DNA of 64,000 nt from Siphonodentalium dalli (Eukaryota > Mollusca > Scaphopoda > Gadilida > Siphonodentaliidae): contig CP136068.1 in NCBI GenBank assembly GCA_032622095.1, positions 114,560,509-114,624,508 on the forward strand, written 5' to 3'. The position numbers and the translations under genes are program-made. Positions 53,951 through 64,000 of this stretch are shown piece after piece. Within the stretch, counting starts at the first letter, position 1, and each line of letters begins with the position of its first letter. The notes beneath the pieces were generated by a model. The model did no database searches. It saw only the letters and a list, made by a program, of their open reading frames with translations, and was not told the DNA's origin.

Positions 53951-54060
53951 AATCCGGTTCTCGTTCATGCGATTACTTCATGGAGGTAAATAATGATTAA
54001 TAATTGATTGAGACTATAATGTGACCCGCCATATCAAATCCAGTCGTAGGTCGGGATTTT

Positions 54061-54435
54061 TTTACCCTGTGTCAATGCATTCTCTTATATATGCGAGTCG
54101 ACCATAGGTCGCCTCGCATATATAAGAGAATGCATTGGCCTAACAATTTTTTATAATTTTTTTTAAATAAATGTTTCTGACAATTTTTAGGACTTAAAAT
54201 AAACAACATCCATTACTCTGCAGGGAGCCCCACACATATATAGAAGCATATAGAAGAGTGTCGTCTGCTCATGTTTGTCTGGGGCTCTGTATGGGTGAAA
54301 TTATAAAATTGTTAAAGAATACAAGAAAACATTATTAAAATTGTAAAAAATTGTTAGGCCAATGCATTCTCCTATATATGCGAGGCGACCTATGGTCGAC
54401 TCGCATATATAAGAGAATGCATTGGCACAGGGTAA
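54061..54435. mobile_element. Double-hairpin MITE variant with TTTTTTTACCCTGTG ends
   Basis: Both palindromes present, but the outer TTAA-proximal ends are replaced by TTTTTTTACCCTGTG and CACAGGGTAAAAAAA. The spacer holds an extra hairpin (GGGAGCCCCACACATA with GTCTGGGGCTCTGTATGGG). Confidence 0.75.
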
Positions 54436-54738
54436 AAAAAATCCGATATTTAATTTCAGTCAGACCCTGACATTTCCATATAATCTCAGAATTATAATTC
54501 TAGAACGGAAAACCCGATAAACGACATTGGCCTCTTCTTTTGAAGACCCCCACCCCAATGTGACTATCCTCCATACCCACATTTATTCATGGGGATCAGA
54601 CAACCGATAGCTGAGATATTTGCTCGGACATATGCATGGACGCACACACAAACGGCTCGACGAACGCATGTAATCCACTAAATCCAGTTTTTCCACAACG
54701 TGTGAGTGGGATTATATCAATCATTGCTCCGTCGTTAA

Positions 54739-55278
54739 AGGGATACTACTCAAATGTTGTTGTTGCTTTCTATAGCCTCCCGAGTCGTAGAATAAGGTAA
54801 CCATATTTCCATTATTTGAACGTCTGTTGAGTACGAAGTAATGTTACGGGTGGCAAATCAGCCGGAATGCGAAAATACCAGTTGTCGTTGTCGAGTAATT
54901 TTTGGAAAGTTTTCAAGCAAATGTATGAAATAAATGTTATATTATATGCATACTGGACCCATATACTTATCTAAGTCATTGCATAGTTACTAGTCAGTGA
55001 GTGGCTTGTGTTTACGCCCCGTATCAACATAATTTTTTGCCCAATCCAATATCCGTGAATTATTATGATTACGTCTTGTACACGGAAATTCGTAATTTAA
55101 TTTATGACTCCAGCCATAAATTATATTTATATCAAAGTATTAACTTTGATTTTAAGATGACCTATTAACCTGAACGTTTACAGTATACATCTTCGACTCA
55201 AATTACTTAGTTTTCTATATATTATATTAGATCGTTGTTATCACCGGGAATATATTGAAAATGGCGTACAGTATCCCT
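54739..55278 (+). mobile_element. TTAA-type MITE, family B, copy 2
   Basis: TTAA at 54735-54738 and 55279-55282; matches 22639-23222 throughout. Its right end is 13 bp from the splice donor side of the TM8 exon. Confidence 0.78.
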
Positions 55279-55295
55279 TTAATTTTCACACCCAC

Positions 55296-55397
55296 CATCA
55301 CTAGCCTCGTAATCGCGGTGAAGATTCCGATTCCACACATGAACCCAATGAGCCACACAGCTGTGTCCATCTTCTCGTCATCTGGCAGCGCGAAAGT
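55296..55397 (-). CDS. abcb1-like: ABC transporter exon: TM8
   Basis: 34 codons, phase 0. TFALPDDEKMDTAVWLIGFM then a hydrophobic helix to TRLVM. Donor GTGGGT. A TTAA MITE (family B) ends 13 bp inside the intron beyond this donor. Confidence 0.93.
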
Positions 55398-56301
55398 CTG
55401 AAAGACAAAACAAACCTTGGTAGGTCGACAGATATAAACATACACTGAAACATTGAATTAAATAGATTTGCTTTGTTTCATTGGTGTTTATTAACACTAC
55501 CCTCATGTTTACCACCCCTTCCACCCTCCTTTCTTGGATGCGAGATATAGCATAGCCAATGGTGACCCGATGCGATTCAGGTATATGCATTGTAAGAGCG
55601 TTAATTCGTTCCAATTTCCAGATATATGGAAATAATAAAGAGCGTTCATTGATATTTCGTAAGTAAGATGTTGCCACCATTGCCGCTGTGCAACAGTGCA
55701 AAGTTAACGGAAACTATTTAAGTGGCATTTAAGTCCCAGATAACCATGTTTTGTTTTTAATATATATACCACGGTCACACCCATAACTATTTGCAACTTC
55801 ACTGGGGTTCAACGATTCCTACAGTTTTGAATCTACCCGATTTTGACTCCGACTCATTTTTTTTAATCAGGCTTCGACTCTATTCCGATTTTGTTTAAAG
55901 TTTGCGTTGCATTTTAGCGGGAAAAAGAACTTTATTCACAGAAAGGTGGATGTAATGAAAGCGTGATGAGTTCATTATTTCTCACAGACCACAATAATCG
56001 CCGTCTGTTGGTTACTGGGCCAGAAACTCCATAGTTAAGAAATTACTCCTACTCGTTTCCGATTTAATGGTTAAGATCAGGATCTAAAATCTAGTTATGT
56101 TCCGACTCTAACTAGATCAACACATTTTATGTGCCCTGGTTTTCACTCTCACTTCAATTGGCTACGATTATATGAGCCGGAATGTGTAGAAATAATATAA
56201 AGAAGTGACGGTTTTGAACTTATGAAATATATTATCAAATTCGACGTATTTATTTTAGCGAACAGTTAAAAGTCCTAAAGGGAGAAAATCTATATTTTCA
56301 A
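55398..56301. other. Gene-free intron stretch
   Basis: No exon or defined repeat seen. Confidence 0.4.
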
Positions 56302-56556
56302 CAAGCCTTGAAATAGGGTGTCTGTCATTTGCAGAATGAGGTCCCCAGAGGGTGAATTTAGTGATGCTACCCCCGCATAGCGGGCTAGCATCACCAAATT
56401 CACCCTCTGGGGACCTCATTCTGCTTACACCTCAGCAGAATGAGGTTCCCAGAGGGTGAATTTGGTGATGCTAGCCCGCTATGCGGGGTCGCATCACTAA
56501 ATTCACCCTCTGGGGACCTCATTCTGCAAATGACAGACACCCTATTTCAAGGCTTG
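56302..56556. repeat. 255-bp palindrome made of two hairpins
   Basis: The outer arms CAAGCCTTGAAATAGGGTGT and its inverse enclose two internal hairpins, each pairing GAATGAGGTCCCCAGAGGGT with its complement around GCATAGCGGGCTAGC-type centres. The whole repeats almost perfectly on the other strand. Confidence 0.85.
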
Positions 56557-57603
56557 ATTTTCAACCTATTTATGTCTGTTTGTCCCGTATCTAAACTGGA
56601 GGCCAGCTATCTACAGGGCTCCAAATGGTTCTAAGAGGAGGTATTTAATGGGAGCATTTACTGGTATTATTTATAAAGTTGCCAATGTAACGGTGTCGGA
56701 GGAATGGGATCGGGGATAGGGTGCCAGAAAATTATTTTCCAGCAAATTTCCATCAATCGTTTATATATGTATATGAAGATCCGACACATATGTAGGCATC
56801 TCCGTTGTTCTGGGATCGTCATAGTATATATGGAGATTATACTCGTGGTCGGGTCACAAAATTAATTTGGAGTTCTAATGGATTTTTTTTTTTTAGTTTT
56901 GAGGGGGGGGGGGGTACTATCATGCAGTTTGGACTGGATACTGTTGGAGCGGGTTCTAACCCACGATGGACGAAAAACGGGACCGAGTTTGGTCTGAGCT
57001 GAGGGACATCTGCGTGTGTCATTCCAATCATAACATATAACCGTTTGATGAACACATCAGTATAAAGCAATGGACATATATTACTGAGCCAGTGTCTCCG
57101 CCATGCACTCTGATATGTTGTATATAGACATCACCATAATTTTGAGACACTGGAGTGGGGAGTTGACATCGGGAAGGGCAGTATATAACAATTTATAAAT
57201 ATTTGTTTCAGAAATTTATGTGGGAATATCTAGATGGCTCAATTCAAAGGGATTGTGAGGGAAATCTAATTACGCGGTTTGCGAAGATGCAAGAGTTATA
57301 TTTTTAAGTCAGCGATTGTAATTGGTGGCGAGGCACCAACATTTTTCCTTACTTGATAAACTTCGAAAAGTCCATGATTTTGGGGCCGTCGAGAATGATG
57401 GATGATGTTCGGCACATAAAAGTGTTGCTGACGATTCCCAAAATACCCACATCAATATAGGGGCGTCAGATTCAAGAGAGGCAGAAAAGCATAGCGACAA
57501 CTGTTTAGCTTGAGTATATATATCCCTTCCAAAGTAAAGTAATAAAATAATAACAGCATGAATCGATGAACGGCACTCCATATAACGGTCGAGTCTCGTC
57601 TTT
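56557..57603. other. Gene-free intron stretch
   Basis: G run near 56904. No exon found between the TM7 and TM8 exons here. Confidence 0.4.
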
Positions 57604-57997
57604 TTACTCACATCAATGAACGCAGAGACAGTGAACGCCATGAATGGATGAATGGCACCGCATATAACATCATGTTACTTACATCAATGAACGCAGAGAC
57701 ACCGAATGCCATGAACGTCACCCATATAACATTGTGTTACTTACATCAAGGAACTCAGAGACAATCAACGGCACCGGATATAACATCGTGATACTTACTT
57801 CAATGAACGCATATAGACACCGAACGTCATCAACGGCACCGCATATAACATCATGTATCTTACATCAGCGAACGCAGAGACAATGAACGCCATGAACGGA
57901 TGAACGGCACCGCATATAACAACGTGCTACTTACATCAAGGAACTCAGAGAGACCAAACGCCATGAACGGCACCGCATATAACATCGTGTTACTTAC
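57604..57997 (-). repeat. Tandem array of exon end plus splice donor (six extra copies)
   Basis: Units of about 56-73 bp repeat the exon's 3' end and its GTAAGT-type donor at about 57609, 57680, 57741, 57797, 57862 and 57933, with the true exon end at 57998. The nearest extra donor (exon end 57935) would add exactly 63 nt, or 21 codons, in frame. The others are out of phase or diverged. Confidence 0.85.
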
Positions 57998-58165
57998 ATC
58001 AAGGAACTCAGAGAGACCAAACGCCATGATTGGATGAACGGCACCGCATATAACGGCCGAGATGCACCCAGCCAGTATATACGGCCATTCCGGTGAATTC
58101 AGACCCAACAACCGCTTCAACTCCACAGCTTTATGTTCGTCGTCCGGGCTTATTTCTTCATCTGT
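57998..58165 (-). CDS. abcb1-like: ABC transporter exon: linker end and TM7
   Basis: 56 codons, phase 0. TDEEISPDDEHKAVELKRLL (acidic linker end), LNSPEWPYILAGCISAVICG (TM7) and IMAFGLSEFLD before donor GTAAGT. The exon's last 60 bp plus donor are repeated six times downstream. Confidence 0.94.
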
Positions 58166-59221
58166 CTGTAAACAAAATACTATATCAATGTATAGTTACC
58201 ATGGTTACACCCACTTCACTTCTATAGTATTTAAATAAAATATTATATCAATATATAGTTACACCCACTTCATTTCTATAGTATATTACCATTAGATTAG
58301 AAAGAGCAAATTTATTTCAAATAGGATAATTAAATTAGGGGCGTATCACTTAGAAGTAACAATTGAGCATATGGAAGTTGTCACAATGACTCAAGACGTC
58401 ACGGTAACGTCACATTAACGTGCCAAATTTGTAACATATACTTGTATCCAGCTAAACATGCGTCTTTTGTGTTGATATATTCTGTTGAGTTGTAGAAAAC
58501 TTACTCATTTTCGTGAAGCGAAACAGTAAGTTTTCACAACGGTAACTAACACTGAGTATGTATACACTTGGACATATATTATAGTGTTCTATATATAGGT
58601 CATAGAACGTGTATAACGTAACGTAATGTGGCGTTCTCGTTAGTAAATGGGTAACCGATTGGTCGTCTATCTTAACCAATCGTATTTGACTTTGCATACA
58701 AATGGTTGTTGCTAAGCCTTGTAGTTAAAATACAGACATCACCACTTCGTTGTTAGTAATAACACAAATTGCCCATTACCACACAAAATTAGGACGAGAT
58801 AAAAGCTATTTACATAGAAGGCGACCGATCTACGATCAAAAATACTACTTTATATCTTGTTGCAGATGACAAAATGTCACCAAAAACACTAATTTTAATG
58901 TGATCTGACATGTTTATATTTCGTGGACACTCAGATATCCACACATTTAACAGTATATGCATGCATGCCACGCCACTGTTGCTGAACCAGATATCAAGTC
59001 ATTGGGAGTCGAAATGAGTAAGTTTTCGAATTACGTAGTACGTAATTATCATATACTACGTAATTATTCATATTAATTATAAGGAATAATCTGTTTCCAC
59101 ATATCATTACAGTTTAAAGTCTTTTGCTAATCACAAACTTTTATAAATCCCTTTGCGATTTATAAGTTTGTGATTTAAATTAAAAGGTACATATACATAT
59201 CCCCCAATTGCAACATTGTGT
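58166..59221. other. Gene-free intron stretch
   Basis: AT-rich, with a small inverted pair around 59020-59060 (TACGTAGTA words). No gene. Confidence 0.4.
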
Positions 59222-59775
59222 GAACACCCAACTCTCATTCTAGGGGCCGGCCATATCGTGTATGTCTGTTTGCCTCATTCCACAGGCCGGCCATATTGTG
59301 TATGTCTGTTCGCCTCATTCCACAGGCCGGCCATATCATGTATGTCTGTTTGCTGCGTGGGTGGAACACCCAACTCTCATTCCACAGGCCGGCCATATTG
59401 TGTATGTCTGTTTGCTGCGTGGGTGGAACACCCAGCTCTCATTCCACAGGCCGGCCATATCGTGTATGTCTGTTTGCCTCATTCCACAGGCCGACCATAT
59501 CATGTATGTCTGTTTGCTGTGTGGGTGGAACACCCAACTCTCATTCCACAGGCCGGCCATATTGTGTATGTCTGTTTGCTGCGTGGGTGGAACACCCAAC
59601 TCCCTTTCCACAGACCGGCCACATTGTGTATGTATGTTTGCTGCGTGGGTAGAACACCAAACTCTCATTCCACAGGCCGGCTATATTGTGTATGTCTGTT
59701 TGCCTGCGTGGGTGGAACACCCAACTCTCATTCCACAGGCCGGCCATATTATGTATGTCTGTTTTCATGCGTGGA
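59222..59775 (+). repeat. 62-bp minisatellite array with short units, about 10 copies
   Basis: Full unit: GGCCGGCCATATTGTGTATG, TCTGTTTGCTGCGTGGGTGG, AACACCCAACTCTCATTCCA. Some units lack the middle and are about 40 bp. Open frames inside it are artefacts. Confidence 0.92.
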
Positions 59776-60018
59776 CGGCAATTTTATCAGGTTATGCCAT
59801 CTAAAGATTATCCACGGTACAAAGGTGCATGTAGTTTCCTCACCCATTGTGTTACCATGATGTTAATTGAAAATGAATCCCATGTTTTAATCGCCAAGGA
59901 ATTTTAGGTGGCAAATTGTCAAAGAATTTGTGTTACTAATTTTATGACAAATCGTTTTGACTAATCGGCAAATTTAAAATAATTGGGTCGCTAGCTTGCA
60001 GAATGACTATGAACCTAC

Positions 60019-60137
60019 CTCACTAGACGCCGATAAGCTGCGAGATCGCATTAAGGCTTTCTGTTTCTTTGTTATTCCCTTGTTGTTCCTGGGATTAGTT
60101 GTGATTCCAATCGATTCAGTGTTGACACCCGATGTCT
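60019..60137 (-). CDS. abcb1-like: ABC transporter exon: linker
   Basis: 119 bp, 2 + 39 codons. TSGVNTESIGITTNPRNNKG, KKQKALMRSRSLSASSE. Basic and serine-rich, like the regulated linker of P-glycoproteins (possible phosphorylation sites in RSRSLSASS). Acceptor TTTTTACAG, donor GTAGGT. Confidence 0.85.
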
Positions 60138-60179
60138 CTGTAAAAAGATAATAGTAAATCATCTTATCAGCACCACAAA

Positions 60180-60480
60180 ACTGATAAGACAGTCATTTCG
60201 CATAATGAACTACTACTGATAAGAATTACAATAGCTAGTAGTAGTCTTACAGTGAACTACAACTGATAAGAATTACGAAAAGCTAACAGTATTTGATAAT
60301 TTTTGGACTGTCCAAAAACATTTTCACAGAATTTTCGACTACAAATTCGCTTGTGAGTAAATAAACTTCTTGCCACTCGCAGTAATGTGATATGGTTCTG
60401 CTCGTCGTGATTATTTCTACTTAATTGTACTGTTATCAGCTTTGTGTTTCGTGAGATTCTCGTGTTTCACGGTGATGAAT
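60180..60480 (-). repeat. Inverted relative of the AGTAGTAGT element
   Basis: Contains GAACTACTACTGATAAGAAT, a short unexpanded repeat region and GTCCAAAAACATTTTCAC. It matches 40865-41110 in inverse orientation. This looks like the element before array expansion. Confidence 0.6.
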
Positions 60481-61168
60481 TATTCGGTTGCCATTAAAAG
60501 ATATAAGGCCACATGGCAATTACAGATTAAGGACACAGTCTTCAGAGTAAAATCCTACGTTGTGGGCAAGAGATACGATCTCGCACTTATTACTATATGA
60601 TTTATTTGTGAGTTTTGTTGAAAACCCGAAACCGTAATTGCAACTACAGATATGGCAAAACACCAGCTGATAGAAAATAACACCAATTTTCATATTCATA
60701 ATTTTGATTAGCAGTAGTTCATTGTGAGAAAATGTCTATTGTTGTCGGCCTTAACCCTTTAAATTAATAACTTGTTTACTTGTAGAAAATATGTTAGTTT
60801 GAAGCTAACCTGTGGTCTGGGTCACATACTGAGTCACCGATCTCTGAGGCCAAGTTGCGAGCTCTGATGTGTTTATGGCCTTATATAACCCTCAGGACTG
60901 ATTAGATTGATTGTATAAAGTTGAATAAAATACAACGTGATTATTCTCATCTCAGATACAAGATACATAACTCTATATCTATAAACATGACATATCTTCC
61001 CTTCTTTCATAGTAACAACGTCCTTTTTTTACCAAAAACTGAAGCACTGCTTTAAACTTTAAATTTGTGATAAAAAATTAATAATTGTCAATATATTTTC
61101 CATAAACGCTATTAATCAAACGTTTTAAACGCTCTTAATCAAATTGCTGTCTGAATGTGCTGGTAGTA

Positions 61169-62760
61169 CTACATCTCTTCAATCAACTGACGTGGTGGTC
61201 TCCTATTTCTCACCGGGTGTGAGCCCTGTACCTGTGGAGGAACCCCTGGTTCAACTATGTCAGGTGGCTGATTTCCACTAACATATCCATACTCCTCGTC
61301 TGAACCTGAATCATGTTGATCATAGAGATTGTTTGAAATGTTCTTGAAATATGAAATATTCCTTGTTATTCGATGACACTGTAATTTGTGGAACTTTAAA
61401 TGTCACTATGTTTCGCTGACCATCTTTTGTTGGTGTACGCTTTCGTTTTAGCTTTGTTCCTTGTGTCCGTGTCTCTAATATTCTTATCGTCCAACGGTTG
61501 AGAAAAAGTGGGGAGTTTTGTTCCAACTCTGTAGATGAATATCAGTGAATATGGTAACTCCAGTTGTTGAGTGTTGTGTTGCCAGATAGTTTCTCAAATA
61601 TTGATATAGAACTTGGTGAAATGGTTTGCTCAAATTTGGTATTTTGATGTGTTAACTTTCTGAGCGGCTCACTAAGTATAGCAAAAGTTTGGTATATACT
61701 GTGAAGCATATGTTACCATTCCAAGATAAGATCGTAACTCAGCAACTGATTGCGGCTCTCGAATATTTGAGATTGACTTTATTTTTTCTGGATCCATTCT
61801 TTTTCCCTCTGAGAAAATCATTCAAAAAATATTTACCTCTGACTTCTTGAAATCACATTTGTCGCTGATTTAAGGTGAGATTATTCCCGTCGAGACGTTG
61901 AAGTACTTGCTTCAGTACCTCATCATGTTCGCGCTCTGTTTTCGTATGAATTAAAATATCATCAGCTATGTTTATTACGTTCGGAATGCCAGAATGTGTG
62001 TCCCTGATGAGCTGATTGAATTTCTCTGGACCTGAGTTGTTCCCGAAATATAGTCGTTTTATATCAGTATAACGTTGTGTGTGTGGAAAAAGTCGTAATG
62101 TAATGGCTATCTGGGTAGAGAAGGAGTTGATTAAAACCACGGTTCAGATCTGCCTTTGAAAACACTGTTGATCCATTCACTTGTGATAATATATCATCGA
62201 TAGCTGGATATATATGACGCTCTCGGATTATGGCCTTGTTAGCGCATCTCATGTCCACACAAAGAGTGATTTTATCTGGATTATTTGGATTGGGAGCCAC
62301 TACGATTGGTAACACCCACGGTGTTGCACAATCTGTAACACATTCAATGATGTCTGACTTTTCAAGTATTTCTAACTCATGCTCAACCTTCCTCCTCATA
62401 TGAAAAGGTATGTGACGTGGCGGTTGTATAATTGATGGAATGTTCGGATCGATGTGCAATTTGACCTCATAATCTTTCAGTTTTCCAATTCCAGAAAAAA
62501 GATGTTTGTATTGGTGAAAAATACTTTTGCATGAATCGTTGTAATCGTTGTTGGTCACATGATACACAACATGGAGAAGACACAAATTTTGACAGTTCTG
62601 AAACATAGCAATGACTCGCTTTCCCATCAAGCATGTAGAATGTTGTGACACATGATACCTCTTGCACAAATACAAGTGTAGTGATTTTTTCTTTAATAGG
62701 AAATGGTTCGTTGGAATTGTAAGCAAAGATTTTTTTATCTGATGACCGAACATGTTAAAG
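61169..62760 (-). pseudogene. Decayed Ty3/gypsy retrotransposon pol fragment
   Basis: Minus strand. A reverse-transcriptase frame at 62064-62753 holds HIPFHMRRKVEHELEILEKS, CATPWVLPIVVAPNPN, KITLCVDMRCANKAI and FSKADLN. A frameshift leads to 61853-62140 (NIADDILIHTKTEREHD, the catalytic ADD). Further shifts lead to DPEKIKSISNIREPQ and ELRSYLGMV near 61720-61790. A C-terminal piece with NRRPPRQLIEEM ends at 61169. RNase H and integrase are almost wholly deleted. No LTR or target duplication seen. Confidence 0.85.
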
Positions 62761-63810
62761 TTTTGGAGAACAGTGTTTATTATTTCGCAGACAGCTCAAT
62801 ACATGTAACTTACCTCTTTCGTTTTCTTCTGGGTGCAACTGAAACAGAGAAACAACTTATTAAGTTTAGCATGGGAATTTCTGTCGACTGTCCATGTTCA
62901 TGTATATCTTCGCTTTCTACCCAGAAGTAATATTTGTGGTCGTATCTGTTCACTTGTGAGCCTAAAGCTGTTCATTATTTTGTAGCAGTTGCGATGTGAA
63001 TATATAGATGCACATGACTTATCTGCATGCGAGGTCTAGATATCTTGTTCACAGTCGTTAAGACACTTTATGTGATCACTGAAATTAAACAACGCTCAGT
63101 TAGTCTTCGGTGGGCGATGGTTGAAGATTCCAAGTGCTGCTAACTTCTCCTGTAACACTATCCAATAATAGCTTGTCAGCTGTGAATATGTTAAATATAA
63201 TTTATTTTGGAATTCCAGGAACCATTATCTCTCATTATTAAAGTGTCCAAAACGAGATTGTATTTCAATTATAAATTGATTAATCATCTAAATCTTTTCT
63301 GTATAACACGTGTATGATAAAAGTATTCTTGTAAGGGGAAATTGGAATCATTAAGCTTATTAGACGCCTGTATATCAGTGTGAGTCATACTGAATCATCA
63401 CGTATCTGGGCACAGGTCCATTGTCTCCTGGCTTGACCAACCGGTATGACTGAACGTTGAGACAAACAATTCAGCCTTAGAGTATTCCACATTTCCAACA
63501 GATATTTGATTATCTGCTACGCAGACTTACAGAGAAGTTGTAACGCAATAGATCTGTGACTGATCGTGTACATGTTTACTTGTATTGAATAAATACCATC
63601 ATGTCTGAGAGTTCTTACTTAGTAAAAAGGAAACCTAGGAGAGCTACACTCCCTCGTTTCCTTACACTTTTAAAAACTTTTATTGGACGTCATTTTTATT
63701 GTTGACAAGAACAGATTTTTGTATCACATATCTGTAGGGTTTGTATGTAGTTTGTTCGATTCACATAGAGCGCCCACTTCGATGTTGACAAGATTTGATT
63801 ACCCACTTAC
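62761..63810. other. Gene-free stretch
   Basis: Short frames only. No NBD1 motif is present on either strand between here and the gypsy relic. Confidence 0.4.
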
Positions 63811-63826
63811 TTTGCGTAGTTTCCAT
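63811..63826 (-). CDS. Candidate first coding exon of the ABC gene
   Basis: ATG at 63826 in a TCGATGG context, five codons and one base, then a consensus donor (GTAAGTGGG). The one leftover base fits the linker exon, which starts with two bases of a codon. An in-frame TGA lies upstream (TATGGATGA at 63859-63851), so this would be a true start. The resulting gene would have 1923 coding bases (640 residues). One weak coding exon can be chance; an N-terminal half beyond 64000 is the alternative. Confidence 0.4.
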
Positions 63827-64000
63827 CGACTTCTTTGAAATTTCAGTCAGTCATCCATACTAACAGAGAAAAAATATATTTTGCCACATTTCTTTCTTGA
63901 TGTAGTCACCACTTTCTGAACTCCGATTCCATTATTTCGATTATAATCGCTACTTCTTTGGCTCCAATAATGACGACTATATCAGTGTGGGCGCAGGTTC

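Larger units (their letters stand above)
23919..60137 (-). other. abcb1-like: ABCB/P-glycoprotein-type transporter gene, second half
   Basis: Thirteen coding exons (listed separately) lie on the minus strand from 60137 down to the stop at 23919. Phases match at every junction and give linker, TMD2 (six membrane helices) and NBD2. The order and sequence fit full-length ABCB exporters, which use ATP to move hydrophobic compounds or lipids out of the cell. NBD2 has the A-loop, Walker A, Q-loop, LSGGQ signature, Walker B, D-loop and H-loop, all intact, so the gene looks functional. TMD1 and NBD1 are not in the window. Either they lie beyond 64000, or the gene starts at the candidate exon at 63826 and encodes a half transporter. 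Introns are 0.9-7.1 kb and full of repeats. Confidence 0.92.

Noticed and set aside
59216-59860. 214-codon frame with repeated CVCLFA-type motif
   Set aside because: It spans the 62-bp array in three frames at once; a repeat artefact.
63847-63859. Acceptor CTCTGTTAG at about 63860 making a longer upstream linker exon
   Set aside because: All three frames meet a stop within 16 bases after it, so only the ATG at 63826 can be coding in such an exon.

Overview
This is eukaryotic, almost certainly invertebrate animal, nuclear DNA. The sequence shows an AT-rich genome, short coding exons split by GT-AG introns, and dense MITE-type foldback repeats, hAT-like elements, a tRNA-derived SINE, a Ty3/gypsy relic and minisatellites. 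No species can be named from the sequence alone.

Region 1 (271-14694) is a complete Polinton/Maverick, a virus-like self-synthesising DNA transposon. It has 780-bp terminal inverted repeats that look identical by eye and a perfect 6-bp target duplication (CGCCTC at 265-270 and 14695-14700). The minus strand carries, in transcription order: protein-primed DNA polymerase B, packaging ATPase, a small GGF-tail basic protein, an unknown 207-aa protein, a chromodomain retroviral-type integrase, a possible small membrane ORF, the penton-type minor capsid protein, a basic pVI-like protein, the double-jelly-roll major capsid protein, an adenain-type cysteine protease and a zinc-knuckle protein. Every core reading frame is open, so the copy is probably young and may be competent. 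A two-exon gene of unknown function lies on the opposite strand beside the right TIR. A second plus-strand coding-like exon lies in the gap between ATPase and polymerase, which also holds a duplicated hairpin. The Polinton landed inside a palindrome-rich MITE flanked by TTAA; five near-complete copies of that MITE elsewhere in the window show the uninterrupted site.

Region 2 (14701-23900) holds no recognisable gene. It contains a 1.13-kb hAT-like non-autonomous element with 8-bp target duplication, a foldback element and a TTAA-type MITE.

Region 3 (23919-63826, minus strand) is an ABCB/P-glycoprotein-type ABC transporter gene. Thirteen coding exons with matching phases encode the second half of a full transporter (linker, TMD2, NBD2), with all NBD motifs intact. 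A candidate start exon at 63811-63826 fits the phase exactly. With it the gene would encode a 640-aa half-size transporter; without it the gene continues beyond base 64000. The introns hold four large tandem arrays (48-, 78-, 48- and 62-bp units), further double-hairpin MITEs, a SINE, a second hAT-like element, large palindromes and, at 61169-62760, a decayed gypsy pol. One array is made of copies of an exon end with its own splice donor.

The Polinton genes together make up a replication, integration and capsid-morphogenesis module. The transporter is the host gene. The rest is repeat landscape.
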